The notes: generated from the sequence alone by a model not told the origin. A DNA stretch of 44,508 nt from Myxococcales bacterium (GCA_014240165.1 JAAZXM010000033.1:1-44508), one strand, 5' to 3'. Shown: positions 9,199 through 18,347, numbered from the stretch's first letter. Numbers and translations: made by a program.

Positions 9199-10104
9199 TT
9201 AGCGCGAGGCGGTGAGTTCGCGTTGTGAGAAATCGCGTTCGCGCAGCTTCGGGTTCGCTTCGAAATGCCGGATATCCAGCGTCGAGTAGTGGCCGCTCTT
9301 TTTCTGGGTCATGCGCGCACGGCGGGCGATCCAAATGGTCTTCGGGTCGCCGTTGGTCCTGTCCACGCCTTCGAAACCCTCGAGGGAGTCGGTGTCGGCG
9401 TCGAGTTGTTTGATGAGCACGCGCTTGTTGTCCCAATAAACCGTGCGAATCGGGACGAAGTGCTCCTTCTCGACGCTGATCAGCAGCTTCGAGTATTCGG
9501 ATTCGGTCTCGGCGTGGGGGACCACGGTGACCACGTAAACCGGAACGTCGCCCACCCGATCATCGGGCATGCGAAAATGGCTCCCATCCTCGAACTCCGG
9601 GGGAACGACGTCCTCGAAGGAGAAATCGGTCCCCGCCACGGCCTCGCCCCGCACATTGACCCGCCGGACCTTGCGAGAACTTGGGCGGTAGACGAATTGG
9701 TCATCCGGGCCCGACGCCTTGTTGATCACCAGATAGCCGAGATGGCGAACGTCGGGCGGGGCTTCGTATTTCGCCATGGTCTTGGAGAGGACCCGCTTGC
9801 TCTTCTCCCGGAAATTCTTGTAGCGCATCGCGATTTCGACCTGGGAAAAATGCCCCGCGCTGTCGCCGGAGACCAGATGGAGTTCCTGGGTGTAGGCATC
9901 GAAGCGGTTGTCGAGGACACGCTGGTAGAGTTCATCGCCCGACAACGCTTCGCTCCCCGGGACGTCGGCAGTGGGGAAGAAGGGGGCTTCATCCCCAGGC
10001 GGGGGCGTATCGGCTCCCAGCAGAAAGAACGCCAACAGGATCAGAGCCCACGAAGGGCTGATTCTGGGGCCGAGGTGTGCCGGGTAAACACGGCGGCGAG
10101 TCAC
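9199..10104 (-). CDS. Outer membrane lipoprotein-sorting protein (LolA-like fold)
   Basis: A 301-residue exported protein of the LolA-like family often annotated 'outer membrane lipoprotein-sorting protein'. An N-terminal signal (SWALILLAFFLLGADTP, residues 18-34) is followed by a conserved body with MRYKNFREKSKRVL, VYRPSSRKVRRV and GTDFSFEDV. These are the strands and lipid-facing turns typical of this family, which pairs with RND/MmpL-type exporters in other genomes. No exporter is adjacent here. The start is GTG at 10104 with GGAG about ten bases upstream. It should act in the periplasm as a carrier of a lipid or lipoprotein; the cargo is unknown. Confidence 0.85.
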   Translation of the reverse strand: MTRRRVYPAHLGPRISPSWALILLAFFLLGADTPPPGDEAPFFPTADVPGSEALSGDELYQRVLDNRFDAYTQELHLVSGDSAGHFSQVEIAMRYKNFREKSKRVLSKTMAKYEAPPDVRHLGYLVINKASGPDDQFVYRPSSRKVRRVNVRGEAVAGTDFSFEDVVPPEFEDGSHFRMPDDRVGDVPVYVVTVVPHAETESEYSKLLISVEKEHFVPIRTVYWDNKRVLIKQLDADTDSLEGFEGVDRTNGDPKTIWIARRARMTQKKSGHYSTLDIRHFEANPKLRERDFSQRELTASR

Positions 10105-10188
10105 CGGCGTCGAACTCCGAGGGCGCAGTAGGCGGGCATGCGAAAGGGAGTATAGGCAGAACCCATGGCTCCCGGGGGAGCGCAGGTG

Positions 10189-10623
10189 TCAGCGATTCGA
10201 AGGGGTGGCCGGAGCTGAGTCGGCGGTCTGGGCGATGGCCTGCTCGACGTAGCGCTCGAAGAAGTCGTAGTTCTTGCGCGACCCGCTGAGGAACTCCACC
10301 CCGAAGCCCGGATGCCTGGGGTCGGTCTCCGACGGGAGCTTGGCGCGGGACCAGCAGACCCGGCCGAGGGTTGAGACTTCGTGGCCGTCAGGCAGGTCGA
10401 TTTCGATCAGCAATTGTTGACCTTCGAGAATCGGCTCGATGGTCATCACAAAAGCGCCGCCCCGGGAAATATTTTCGCAGGTCTCGTCCGACGAGCGGTA
10501 GTAGACCTCGCCCGTCGAAGGATCGGTTTGCGGAGTAATCGTGGAAATCCGCGCCTGGAGGCTGACGTTGGCTCGGATATTCGCGCGCCGCTTTTGTCCC
10601 TCTTCGGGGTAGACCTCGGGCAT
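10189..10623 (-). CDS. PilZ domain protein (c-di-GMP receptor)
   Basis: A 144-residue single PilZ domain, a cytoplasmic cyclic-di-GMP receptor. Both ligand motifs are present: the arginine switch KRRANIRANV (residues 11-20) and NISRGGAFV (about 55-63), the usual (D/N)xSxxG. The C-terminal GVEFLSGSRKNYDFFERYV helix resembles PilZ proteins of gliding or twitching bacteria. No motility or pilus gene is adjacent, so the partner is unknown. Transcription probably begins far upstream (see the promoter at 10903-10931), which would give a leader of about 270 bases. Confidence 0.9.
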   Translation of the reverse strand: MPEVYPEEGQKRRANIRANVSLQARISTITPQTDPSTGEVYYRSSDETCENISRGGAFVMTIEPILEGQQLLIEIDLPDGHEVSTLGRVCWSRAKLPSETDPRHPGFGVEFLSGSRKNYDFFERYVEQAIAQTADSAPATPSNR

Positions 10624-10985
10624 CGGGTTCGACCTCAGTGGCTTTCCCGCTGGGCCAGTCCGGGGCCCGGTCTGCGGGAGGTGGACGCGATGAGTGTATG
10701 CCAATTGGGTACGCGAGCGACCCATCGGCGTTTCCGGCCGCCTTGGCCGCGTGCTCTTCCCAGGGCTGCGCGGGTCGACAGGGTCAGCGGGGAGCGGGTC
10801 CGTCCGCCAAGGCGGACCGAAGAGCCAGCAGGGGATCGGGGAGCGTCGACTACCCGCCCACGCCACGCTCGGAGCCTTGTGACGCGGTAAAACGTAGCGA
10901 AAACAATACATCCGGATGGCGAAAATTGCAAGCCGATCCCGTCGGTCGAAGACTCCGGTCGTCCCGATCCCGGCCTCGGTTCGTC
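10624..10985. other. Gene-free stretch upstream of the PilZ gene
   Basis: There are 362 bases between the recombinase stop and the PilZ start with no convincing gene. It holds a good promoter at 10903-10931 pointing to the PilZ gene and a perfect 7-bp stem with a 2-base loop (GTCCGCC-AA-GGCGGAC, 10802-10817 region). No riboswitch class was recognised. Confidence 0.55.
10903..10931 (-). promoter_or_regulatory. Sigma-70 type promoter
   Basis: On the minus strand, TTGCAA (10926-10931) and TATTGT (10903-10908) are separated by exactly 17 bases. Each box matches four of six consensus positions in an otherwise GC-rich genome. It points toward the PilZ gene. Confidence 0.6.
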
Positions 10986-12074
10986 TTAGAGGCCGGGCCG
11001 TGCGCGGTAGGGGAAGTGAATTCGGGCCGGCTGGGCCTTTCCCTCCTCCGCGGGCTCGGTTTCGTCACCATAGAGCGGCGAAACCTTGACCATCCGAGTT
11101 GTCTGGCTCTGACTGCGACTCCGCTTGCGACTCGCGTCGCCGATCAGGGTGCCGCTTCGGGCAAGATCGTTGGGTGCGAAGGGCAAAACGCCGGCTTGCT
11201 CGGATCGCTTGGCGCACAGGTCGCGCATTTCGGCCGCACTGATGCGCTTCAGGACGATCTTTCCGCTCCGGGTGAGCGGGCAGAAAAGCGGGCCGGCTTC
11301 TCGGCCTCGGGTAGCGAGCCAATCCTCGAGGGCGATGAGTTGGTCATTGCGAAGGGGAATGCGTCGTGCGCGTTTGGCGCCCGGTGCCCGGAATTTCACC
11401 GTCACTTGGCCGCTTTTATTATCGAAGTGCATGTCATCGAGGTTCAGGTTCACCAGATCAACGGTCCGCAGTCCACCGGAGAAACCCAGGCCGATCATCA
11501 GTGCATCTCGGGGGCCGGGCGCGGTTGTGTCCATCACGCTGGCGGCGATCAGGGCCCGTACCTCACCCTCCGAAATGGTCCGTCCCTGAACGGGTTTCGC
11601 GTCCGTCTTGGCCCGCCCGCGATGGCGGGCCAATTCGAATTCCTCGTCATCGAGAAAGCCCAGGTTCCGGCACTCCTCCACCACCCGGGCAAGGGCCGCG
11701 CTCATGCGCTGGACCTGCTTGGGGGCGTACCGATCGGAGACTTGCTGAAATTTCCGGGTATCGTCGTTGCGGCAGAGCAGGGCCTCCACCCGGCTCGGCG
11801 TGCCCGGCTCCCGGATGATCGAAAGGCTCAGGGCGGTGTGGTAGCCCCGGACCTGCTGCCAGGGAAAATTATCCGCGGCACACTGACCGCCGCTGATCAC
11901 CGCAGCCACGACGTCGAGGGCTTCAACCGCCAGTCGCTGGGGGTCGCCCGGTTTGAGCGATTCGATGTAGGCCTCGAGGGCTTGGCGTCCTTTTTCGTTT
12001 TCTTCGGGGCTCAAAGAGAAATCAGCCGACTCGGGTGAGTCGGCCTCTCTGGGGGGTCTCAGATCGGCGGACAA
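10986..12074 (-). CDS. Degenerate tyrosine recombinase / integrase-like protein
   Basis: A 362-residue protein with a tyrosine-recombinase C-terminal domain. Box I is clear: GFSGGLRTVDLVNLNLDDM carries the catalytic arginine at 203, followed by the beta-hairpin lysine region GAKRARRIPL. Box II normally reads HxxR; here PNDLARSGT has Asn302 for the histidine and Ala305 for the arginine, with Arg306 next to it. A candidate nucleophile is Tyr335 in VSPLYGDE, without the usual GH...YTH surroundings. Strand exchange is therefore doubtful and a DNA-binding role is possible. The start is TTG at 12074, nine bases after GGAGG. No att repeats, tRNA or other phage genes are near. Confidence 0.75.
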   Translation of the reverse strand: MSADLRPPREADSPESADFSLSPEENEKGRQALEAYIESLKPGDPQRLAVEALDVVAAVISGGQCAADNFPWQQVRGYHTALSLSIIREPGTPSRVEALLCRNDDTRKFQQVSDRYAPKQVQRMSAALARVVEECRNLGFLDDEEFELARHRGRAKTDAKPVQGRTISEGEVRALIAASVMDTTAPGPRDALMIGLGFSGGLRTVDLVNLNLDDMHFDNKSGQVTVKFRAPGAKRARRIPLRNDQLIALEDWLATRGREAGPLFCPLTRSGKIVLKRISAAEMRDLCAKRSEQAGVLPFAPNDLARSGTLIGDASRKRSRSQSQTTRMVKVSPLYGDETEPAEEGKAQPARIHFPYRARPGL

Positions 12075-12135
12075 GGCGCTTTTCCTCCGGGGTGGGTGCG
12101 ATAGAAAATTTGGTTCAGTTCTCAAACAAAAATTA

Positions 12136-12189
12136 ACTATCGCTCGTTCGCGGGTAAATTGTCAACCCAGTTGGGCCACACAGCTGGGT
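12136..12189 (-). promoter_or_regulatory. Promoter of the recombinase-like gene with a possible operator
   Basis: On the minus strand a perfect -35 box TTGACA (12160-12165) is separated by 18 bases from GATAGT (12136-12141). The surrounding 100 bases are unusually AT-rich for this window. Just upstream of the -35 box an inverted repeat ACCCAG...CTGGGT spans about 12165-12189 and could be an operator; that part is speculative. Confidence 0.65.
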
Positions 12190-12625
12190 AAAACCTGTTC
12201 AAGCTTTTGTTATTGCTGGAGTTTTTAGTTCGTCGGAAGGGGGCCAGCGCCTGGGCGGCTTCGACTGGCCTATAGGGAAACCGCTCGGCACTCGCGGGTG
12301 CACTCGGAGGGCATTGTGGAATTCATCGGGCTTGGGGGATGCCTGTTCGGGAGGGGGACGGCGCGTTGAACGCGGCCGGAGGGGTCTGGATGGCTCATCG
12401 TGGGGCCAGGCCCGGAAAGTCACCCGAGAGGCGGCCCAGCCAAGCAGTTGCGATCGTTTTGGATGGTGCCAAAAGAACACAGTAGGGGACGGGGAAAGGA
12501 CCAGAATAGTCGATCTGGCCTCGGGCTGCCCATCCAGGTCCCGGGGAGGTCGGAGTTCGCGCGATCGCGCAGTACTCTCCTGGCGGCGCAGTACCCCCCG
12601 GCCGTTTCGAAGAGGAACCCCGAGT
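12190..12625. other. Gene-free stretch
   Basis: Apart from the AT-rich start next to the recombinase promoter, I see no supported gene, RNA or repeat in these 436 bases. Frames open on both strands here have no family character and no ribosome-binding sites. Confidence 0.5.
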
Positions 12626-13390
12626 ATGGATTTCATCAAAGGCTTCGCCTGGCCCCTTCCCCGGGCACTTTCCGGGGCCGTCTCGGCATGTCGCTTTGAG
12701 CAGGGCGACGTGCTCTACAGCCATTCAGGGGGCTACGAGGCCTGGCCAGGCGGCCGGCAGGGTCTGGGCCACGCCCTGCAGATCCTCGATCCGCCCAAGA
12801 GCACCCGGGCCCTCGCCCCGGAAGCCGATGGCAAGCGCTTCGACGTCCATTGGAACTCGCCGGTCGAACTCGAGCGGACGGATTTCGCGGCGGGTTCCGC
12901 CGAGCGCCTGATCACCACCCAGGGCCGCCTGTTCTGCTGCCTCTGGCGAGGCGATCCGGCGGTTCTGGATCCGGAGGCTCCGGTTTCCGAGCCCCCCTAT
13001 GCCCAGCGCGAGCTCCACTCGCGGCTGGAAGAAGCCCGGCCCGCCTTCGAGGCGCACTTTTCCGACCAGGGGGCAGGGGATGGCCGGCCCCTCTACCTGG
13101 CCGCTCTGGACGATGCCAATGAGTCGGGGCGCCTCAAGGCCAGGGCCGTCGAGGCGGTTCTGGCCGAAAAATTCAAGGTCCTGAGCCATGTTCTTTCCCC
13201 TGGCGAGGCCGGGCTGGACGAGCCCGATCGTTTTCATCCTGCGCTGGTCATCCAGGGCCTGGCCATCGGGGCGCCCGATGCCCCGGCGGTGGAGGGTTGC
13301 CTGAGAGCCTTGCTCTATGGGGGCGCCAGCGAGACCGGCCGGTTTTCCCTCGCCCGTCACGGCCTGCTGGTGGACGCGTCCGCGGCTTGA
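12626..13390 (+). CDS. Hypothetical protein, 254 residues
   Basis: I do not recognise this protein. It starts at an ATG with AGAGGA ten bases upstream and has the codon bias of its neighbours. It is soluble, without signal peptide or membrane segment. It is rich in aromatic and acidic residues in the first half (FEQGDVLYSHSGGYEAWPGG; HWNSPVELERTDFAAG) and has a helical second half (KARAVEAVLAEKFKVLSHVL). Five cysteines are scattered, with no metal-binding spacing. It is convergent with the NTF2-like gene and isolated from any operon. Confidence 0.65.
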   Translation: MDFIKGFAWPLPRALSGAVSACRFEQGDVLYSHSGGYEAWPGGRQGLGHALQILDPPKSTRALAPEADGKRFDVHWNSPVELERTDFAAGSAERLITTQGRLFCCLWRGDPAVLDPEAPVSEPPYAQRELHSRLEEARPAFEAHFSDQGAGDGRPLYLAALDDANESGRLKARAVEAVLAEKFKVLSHVLSPGEAGLDEPDRFHPALVIQGLAIGAPDAPAVEGCLRALLYGGASETGRFSLARHGLLVDASAA

Positions 13391-13538
13391 GGGCCGCCTA
13401 TTCCAGCAGGCGCTCGCGCAAGCTCGGAGTTCGGCCTCGGGGTCGGTGCGAAAGAGCGAAGTCCAGCGGATCAGCACCCGGGCGCGTTCGATGGAGGCGG
13501 GCCAAACGAGTCAGGGCACCGATTCTCCTGGGCACGCG

Positions 13539-13943
13539 CTAGTGGACGGGCTCTCCGGGGCCGGGGCCCTCGCTCTGCTCATGGGCGACCTGGCCGGCAT
13601 GGTGATGGGCCATGCGCCACGTGCCGTCTTCCCAGACGAAAACGTTCGTGGCCGCCAGCACGGCCTCGCCAATTTGCTCGCTGCAGGTGACGAAGGCCAG
13701 GCCTCGGATCAAGGCGACTTGGGCGTCGGCGAATTCGATCGCCGGGGGCGCGGAGAGAATTGCCTCCCAACTCTGCATCACCGCGGCGCGGCCATGCAGG
13801 GTCGCTGCGCCGGGGTGTGTGCAGATGACCGGCTCGGTGGTGGCCCACAGCGCTTCCATCGCCGGGCCATCGCCCTGGGCCAGCGCCTCATAGAAGAGGG
13901 CGTTGGCGGCCAGGGCCGCGTGGATTTCCCGTTCCTCGGACAT
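13539..13943 (-). CDS. Nuclear transport factor 2 / SnoaL-like protein
   Basis: A 134-residue single-domain protein of the NTF2/SnoaL-like superfamily. The order is an N-terminal helix (LFYEALAQGDGPAMEALWA), ICTHPGAATLHGRAAVMQSWEAIL, then the beta-sheet (AQVALIRGLAFVTCSEQI; TNVFVWEDGTWRMAHHHAG). These small cone-shaped folds may be enzymes such as isomerases or simply ligand-binding, and the role cannot be assigned. GGAG precedes the ATG. It lies 49 bases after the cyclophilin gene in the same direction and is probably the last gene of that transcript. Confidence 0.88.
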   Translation of the reverse strand: MSEEREIHAALAANALFYEALAQGDGPAMEALWATTEPVICTHPGAATLHGRAAVMQSWEAILSAPPAIEFADAQVALIRGLAFVTCSEQIGEAVLAATNVFVWEDGTWRMAHHHAGQVAHEQSEGPGPGEPVH

Positions 13944-13992
13944 GCGGTTGTCTCCACTGGCGGCGGCCGGGTTTCCCCCGCCCGCGCTGGCG

Positions 13993-14772
13993 CTATTCGA
14001 CGTCCACTGTGGCCTTGTTGATGACCATCTTTTCCTGGGTGCGGCCGCCTCGGCTGCCCCGGGCTTCCAGGGCTGCGAGGGTGTCCTTGCCCTCCACGAC
14101 CTCGCCGAAGATGGTGTGCTTTCCGTCGAGATGGGGCGTGGGGACGAAGGTCAGGAAAAATTGGCTGCCGTCGGTGCCCGGGCCCGCGTTCGCCATGCTG
14201 AGCAGGCCGGGCCGGTCGTGGCGGACAGCGGGGTCGAACTCGCCCGCGTAGTTGTAGCCCGGGCCGCCTCGCCCGGTTCCGTTGGGGTCGCCGCCCTGGG
14301 CCATGAAGCGCGGAATCACCCGGTGAAAGAGGACCTCGTCGTAGAAGCCCAGGCGCGTGAGATAGACCGTGCTGCTGACGTGCATCGGGGCGACTTCCGG
14401 CATCAACTTGACCTTGATGCGCCCCACGTTGGTGTCGAGGTACCAGAAATAGTTTTTGTCGCTGTCGAATTCCACTTGGGGTGGTTTCGGCAATCCGTTC
14501 TTCCAGCGCGGCTTGGCGCGATCGATGGCCGCTTCCCCGATGAAGGCGTCGATGGCCCCCACGGCCGAGTCCTTTCCCTCGAAAGAGGGCAGGGGCGGTG
14601 CCTTGGACGGGGTCGGCGCCGGGGCGGCCTTCTCCGGGGCCGCCGCTGCAGCGGGTTGGGCAGGACTTGCCTTTTTCGCGGGCGTGTCGGAGTCGGCACC
14701 CGAGCACCCCGCCAGCAATAGAAGGGCCAGGCCCAGGATCGGGGCAAGAATACGGACGTCTCTGCGGGTCAT
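13993..14772 (-). CDS. Lipoprotein peptidyl-prolyl cis-trans isomerase, cyclophilin type
   Basis: A 259-residue envelope lipoprotein with a C-terminal cyclophilin domain that would catalyse proline isomerisation in exported proteins. The lipobox is LLLAGC (Cys23). It is followed by an Ala/Pro/Lys-rich linker to about residue 65 and then the cyclophilin core. That core contains [14 protein letters not shown] (catalytic Arg and Gln), [17 protein letters not shown] and [17 protein letters not shown] precedes the ATG at 14772. A longer in-frame frame upstream is unsupported. It sits between SMUG1 and the NTF2-like gene on the same strand. Confidence 0.94.
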   Translation of the reverse strand: MTRRDVRILAPILGLALLLLAGCSGADSDTPAKKASPAQPAAAAAPEKAAPAPTPSKAPPLPSFEGKDSAVGAIDAFIGEAAIDRAKPRWKNGLPKPPQVEFDSDKNYFWYLDTNVGRIKVKLMPEVAPMHVSSTVYLTRLGFYDEVLFHRVIPRFMAQGGDPNGTGRGGPGYNYAGEFDPAVRHDRPGLLSMANAGPGTDGSQFFLTFVPTPHLDGKHTIFGEVVEGKDTLAALEARGSRGGRTQEKMVINKATVDVE

Positions 14773-14887
14773 GCGGGCATCTCCTCTCGAGAAATGGGGC
14801 GGCCAAGGGTACCGCCCGCGCCGGGCTTGACCAGCGCCAGGATGCCGAGTGGGGGCGAGTTCGGATTCGGGCGCCTGGGCGGGGAAA

Positions 14888-15613
14888 TCAGCCGCTACAC
14901 AGGCCCATCGCCGACAGTTGGCGACGCACCTCGCCCTCCCAATCGCGGTTGGCCCGGGGGTTGGCCGGGCTGGGATGGAGAATCTGTCCCACCCGAATGC
15001 CCCGGTCCCCCAAGCAGTCCTCGGCGCGCCGGGCGGCGAAAGCCCCCACGCCGATGACCCACTCGGGCTCGAGGATCCGCGCCAGGTCCAGAAGGAAGCG
15101 GTCGCAGGCGGCGAAGAGCGGCTCGCGCTCTGGGCCCGGCAATTTATCGGGCGTGCAATTGCGTCCACTTTCCTCCATGAAGACCAGCGGGCAGTAGTTG
15201 GCCACGAAATGTCCGGCGAAGAACCGCTCGGGCTTTCCAAAATGCGCTTCGATGGCACCCCAGAGCCGGGTTCCGCTCACCTCCGTCCGCGGGCATGCGA
15301 AACCCTGGATGGGACGCTTGGGGTTGACGGCCGGGGGCTGTCCCACCGCTTCTTCGATCCCCAACCAATCGCGCACCCGCGCCACCTCGCCAAAGGGCAC
15401 ACCGGTCTGGGCCATACCGAAGGGGCCGGGGTTCATGCCGAGAAAAATCACCCGACGCGGCCCCGTGGCATAACGCCGCAAATAGGCATGGTGGGGACGC
15501 ATGGCGTATTCGAGTGGGTTGTAGACGTGGCTCACCGGGGCCGCGAACCCGAGTCCGGTGACGGCTTGGCGCAGGGTGCGGGTGGCGGCGATCAGGCGCT
15601 CGGCGGTGGGCAA
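14888..15613 (-). CDS. smug1: Single-strand-selective uracil-DNA glycosylase (SMUG1 family)
   Basis: This enzyme removes uracil and 5-hydroxymethyluracil from DNA to start base-excision repair. The two family hallmarks are nearly identical to animal SMUG1: [20 protein letters not shown], with the catalytic Asn and the glycine-rich loop, and the late [13 protein letters not shown] loop with the catalytic His. VYNPLEYA before the first motif is also conserved. The start is uncertain. The TTG at 15613 gives 241 residues, close to other bacterial members, with GGAAAG eight bases upstream; the frame remains open further upstream. It is divergent from the MFS gene and upstream of the lipoprotein cyclophilin. 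Confidence 0.92.
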   Translation of the reverse strand: MPTAERLIAATRTLRQAVTGLGFAAPVSHVYNPLEYAMRPHHAYLRRYATGPRRVIFLGMNPGPFGMAQTGVPFGEVARVRDWLGIEEAVGQPPAVNPKRPIQGFACPRTEVSGTRLWGAIEAHFGKPERFFAGHFVANYCPLVFMEESGRNCTPDKLPGPEREPLFAACDRFLLDLARILEPEWVIGVGAFAARRAEDCLGDRGIRVGQILHPSPANPRANRDWEGEVRRQLSAMGLCSG

Positions 15614-15746
15614 GGGGCGGCTTTCCGTTGGAGGGGGATTCGCCGAGAGTACGTGGGCGCGCCGGGTCCGCCAATCCCCGGAGCCGAGTGGGCGGGTTGG
15701 TGTACTCTGGCCCGGGCGGGCCGCTTCCCCGCTGGAGTTGTTCGCT

Positions 15747-16979
15747 TTGCCCCCTGTGCACCCGCCCGCGCCCGAAAGTATTCCGAGCGATTCAGCCTCC
15801 ACCGCCGGTTCCCGGGCGGCCTATCTCGTCAACGTGGGCAGCTGGTTTGGCGGCATGGGGATGCAGCAGGTGCTCTTCAGCTGGATCGTGGTGGGGGAAT
15901 TGCAGGCCAGCGGGGAGTGGGTCGGAATCGCCCAGACATCGGCACTGCTGCCCGGGCTGGTGGTCTGGATGCTGGCGGGCGCGCTCGCCGATCGCTGGGA
16001 TCCCCGGCGCGTGCTGGCGGTGCTCCACTTGTTGGCGGCGATCCCCGTTGTGGGCCTTTCGATGCTCGTCGCATGGGGAACCATCGACCTTCCCCTGCTG
16101 GTGGGATTCGGCCTGATCGTCGGGACCCTGGGCGCCCTCGCCATGCCCGCGCGGGACAGCCTGCTCACCCGAGTGGCCGGCGGGGATCTCATGCGCGCCG
16201 TCACCGGAATGACTGCGATGCAATTCGGCGCCCAGGCGGTGGGGACGCTTGCGGCGGGGCTGGCCCGGATCACCGGGAGTTCCGTGATGCTCTTGATTCA
16301 GGCCGGCATCTTTCTCTTGGGCTCCGCTTCGGCGCTGCGCCTGCCCCGCGCCCGGCCCGAGTCCCTGATCCGGGGCCGCCTGCGCTTTTACGAATTGGGG
16401 GGCGGCCTGGCCACCGTGGCGCGAGACCCGGCACTGCGCGCCCCCTTCATTCTTGTGGTGGCCGTGGGTCTGCTCTTCGTCGGCCCCTATTGGGTGATCT
16501 TTCCTCTGCTGGTCCGTGATTACTACCAACTCGGCATCGATGCACTTTCGCTCGTCCTGATGCTCTTCCCATTGGGCACGATTCTCGGATCCCTGGTGCT
16601 GCGTTTTCGTGGGCTGGGTCGCAAGGGGCTGGCGGCCCTGGTCGCCCTGGTGGTGGGGGCCAGCAGCCAATTGGTGATCTCCTCGGGCATTCCCTACGTG
16701 GCTTCGCTTGGCTTCGTGTTGCTCTGGGGTCTCGCGGGATCGGTTTTCATCAACTGCAGTCGCACGCTCTTCCAGCAGGCGGCTCCGCAGCGCGGCCGAG
16801 GGCGGGTGCTGGCCATATACCAACTGGGCTTCACGGGGGGCGGGCCGGCGGGGGCGCTCTTGGCGGGCTTCGGAGCAGAGGCGGTGGGCTTGCATACGAC
16901 CCTGGTCATCTCTTCTTGCGGAATGTTGGTGATTGTGGCGGCGATGGCGCTATTCAGTGACGTTTCCCGCTTGCGTTGA
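15747..16979 (+). CDS. Major facilitator superfamily exporter (DHA3/MFS_3 type)
   Basis: A 410-residue inner-membrane transporter with about twelve hydrophobic segments. The conserved loop between helices 2 and 3 reads GALADRWDPRRVL, the MFS motif A. PARDSLLTRVAG and the large hydrophobic second half resemble the EntS/MFS_3 group, which exports drugs or siderophores; the substrate is unknown. The start is probably TTG at 15747, ten bases after GGAG, with GTG at 15756 as alternative. It is followed at 30 bases by a methyltransferase gene on the same strand. Confidence 0.88.
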   Translation: MPPVHPPAPESIPSDSASTAGSRAAYLVNVGSWFGGMGMQQVLFSWIVVGELQASGEWVGIAQTSALLPGLVVWMLAGALADRWDPRRVLAVLHLLAAIPVVGLSMLVAWGTIDLPLLVGFGLIVGTLGALAMPARDSLLTRVAGGDLMRAVTGMTAMQFGAQAVGTLAAGLARITGSSVMLLIQAGIFLLGSASALRLPRARPESLIRGRLRFYELGGGLATVARDPALRAPFILVVAVGLLFVGPYWVIFPLLVRDYYQLGIDALSLVLMLFPLGTILGSLVLRFRGLGRKGLAALVALVVGASSQLVISSGIPYVASLGFVLLWGLAGSVFINCSRTLFQQAAPQRGRGRVLAIYQLGFTGGGPAGALLAGFGAEAVGLHTTLVISSCGMLVIVAAMALFSDVSRLR

Positions 16980-17008
16980 GCGCCGGTGTGGATCGAGAGG
17001 AGAACGCC

Positions 17009-18061
17009 TTGGACAAGGAAGTCATGCGCCGGTTCATGGGCCGCTTCATGGAGATGACCACCGGCGCCGCCGTGCTGGGGGTGGTGGCCGTGGCGGATCG
17101 CACGGGATTGTTCCGTGATCTGCAGGGAAAGGGTGCACAAACCCTGGACGCGATCGCCGAACAAACCGGTCTCGAACCCCGGTACCTCGAGGAGATCCTC
17201 GCGACCCTGAGCGCTGCGGGCATCGTGGTCTACGACGCTGAAGCCGACACCTATACGCTCCCCGAAGAGCATGCGGCGTGCGTGGCTGACGAATCGAGCC
17301 CCTACTTTCTGGGGGGCTGGAGCCAGATGGTCCCGGCTTTGTATCGCGCCATTCCCGGGGTGGCCGAAGCGTGCCGAAACGGCGGAGGGGTGCCCTTCAG
17401 CGAATTCGGCGACGACATGATCGATGGCATCGCGCGCTCCAATGCGCCGGGCACGCGCATTCTTCTGACCCGCAAATGGCTGCCGCTCATGCCCGACATG
17501 GTGAGCCGTCTGGAGACGGGCATCCGAGTGGCCGATGTGGGCTGCGGTTCCGGGACGGCGGCACTCACCCTGGCGCGTGCCTACCCGAATTCCGAAGTGC
17601 ACGGATACGACCTGGACGCGCCTTCGATCGAGCGGGCCCGGGTTGCCGCCCAGGAGGCGGGCGCGGCGAATTTATCCTTCGAGGTGGTCGACGGGCAATC
17701 CCTGCCCGGCGATCCCGGCTTCGATTTCATTACGACGTTCGACGTCATTCACGACGTTGTCGATCCGCTGGCGGTGCTCGGTCAAATTCGCGGCGCGCTG
17801 CGCGAGGGCGGTTGCTACCTGATGGTGGAGCCCGTGGCGGGCGACACCCTGGCTGAGAACCTGCATCCCGCCGGAGCGCTCACCTACGCGATGAGCACGC
17901 TGCATTGCATGACCCAATCCCTGGCCCACGGTGGCGTGGGACTGGGGGCCGCTTGGGGGCCGCGTCGTGCCGAGCAGTATTGCCGGGATGCGGGGTTCGG
18001 CCGTTTCGAGCGACTGGAGGTCCCCAACCCCTTCAACGCATTCTATCGGGTCGCGCCCTGA
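17009..18061 (+). CDS. SAM-dependent methyltransferase with N-terminal winged helix
   Basis: A 350-residue class I methyltransferase. Residues 10-90 form a winged-helix/dimerisation domain (LDAIAEQTGLEPRYLEEILATL), as in O-methyltransferases of natural-product pathways and the Rv2258c-like group. Motif I for SAM binding is VADVGCGSGTAAL, and the acidic residue ending strand 2 is in VHGYDLD. FDVIHDVVDP and GGCYLMVEPV follow as motifs post-I to III. The TTG start at 17009 is supported by GAGAGGAGAAC immediately upstream. Because it follows the exporter by 30 bases, the pair may make or modify and export a small molecule; that is inference. Confidence 0.87.
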   Translation: MDKEVMRRFMGRFMEMTTGAAVLGVVAVADRTGLFRDLQGKGAQTLDAIAEQTGLEPRYLEEILATLSAAGIVVYDAEADTYTLPEEHAACVADESSPYFLGGWSQMVPALYRAIPGVAEACRNGGGVPFSEFGDDMIDGIARSNAPGTRILLTRKWLPLMPDMVSRLETGIRVADVGCGSGTAALTLARAYPNSEVHGYDLDAPSIERARVAAQEAGAANLSFEVVDGQSLPGDPGFDFITTFDVIHDVVDPLAVLGQIRGALREGGCYLMVEPVAGDTLAENLHPAGALTYAMSTLHCMTQSLAHGGVGLGAAWGPRRAEQYCRDAGFGRFERLEVPNPFNAFYRVAP

Positions 18062-18095
18062 TCGCTTCGGAGTGTGGTACCAACGGGAGGTTGCC

Positions 18096-18347
18096 ATGAC
18101 TGACTCGGTTGCCTTGATTTTTGCCGGCCTGGGAGCCATCGCGGCGCTGGTTTTCGGACTCCGCGCCCAGAAGGCGAACGCCGATGCCGCTCGTGCCTGG
18201 GCGGAGAGCGAAAAACTCTCCGCGGATCTCAAGGCCGTCCGAGAGCAGTTGGGGAAGCAGTCGGGCAAGCTCGCCAAGCACGATGACGAAGTGGCGGACC
18301 TGCGCAGACGCCTGGACAAGGCCAAGCGCCGAGCTTCAACGCGCTAG
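18096..18347 (+). CDS. Membrane-anchored coiled-coil protein, part 1 (ends at an in-frame TAG)
   Basis: The first 83 residues start at an ATG with GGGAGG five bases upstream. Residues 4-23 are a transmembrane helix (SVALIFAGLGAIAALVFGLR). The rest is a charged coiled coil (KLSADLKAVREQLGKQSGKL, VADLRRRLDKAKRR). The frame ends at TAG 18345-18347, but the very next codon continues in the same frame for another 219 codons of coiled-coil character. This may therefore be one 303-residue protein interrupted by an amber codon, or a short protein followed by a separate one. No function is known. Confidence 0.65.
   Translation: MTDSVALIFAGLGAIAALVFGLRAQKANADAARAWAESEKLSADLKAVREQLGKQSGKLAKHDDEVADLRRRLDKAKRRASTR

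Noticed and set aside
10986-12625. Prophage or integrative element around the recombinase
   Set aside because: No flanking direct repeats, tRNA target, phage or conjugation genes. Neighbouring genes are ordinary chromosomal ones.
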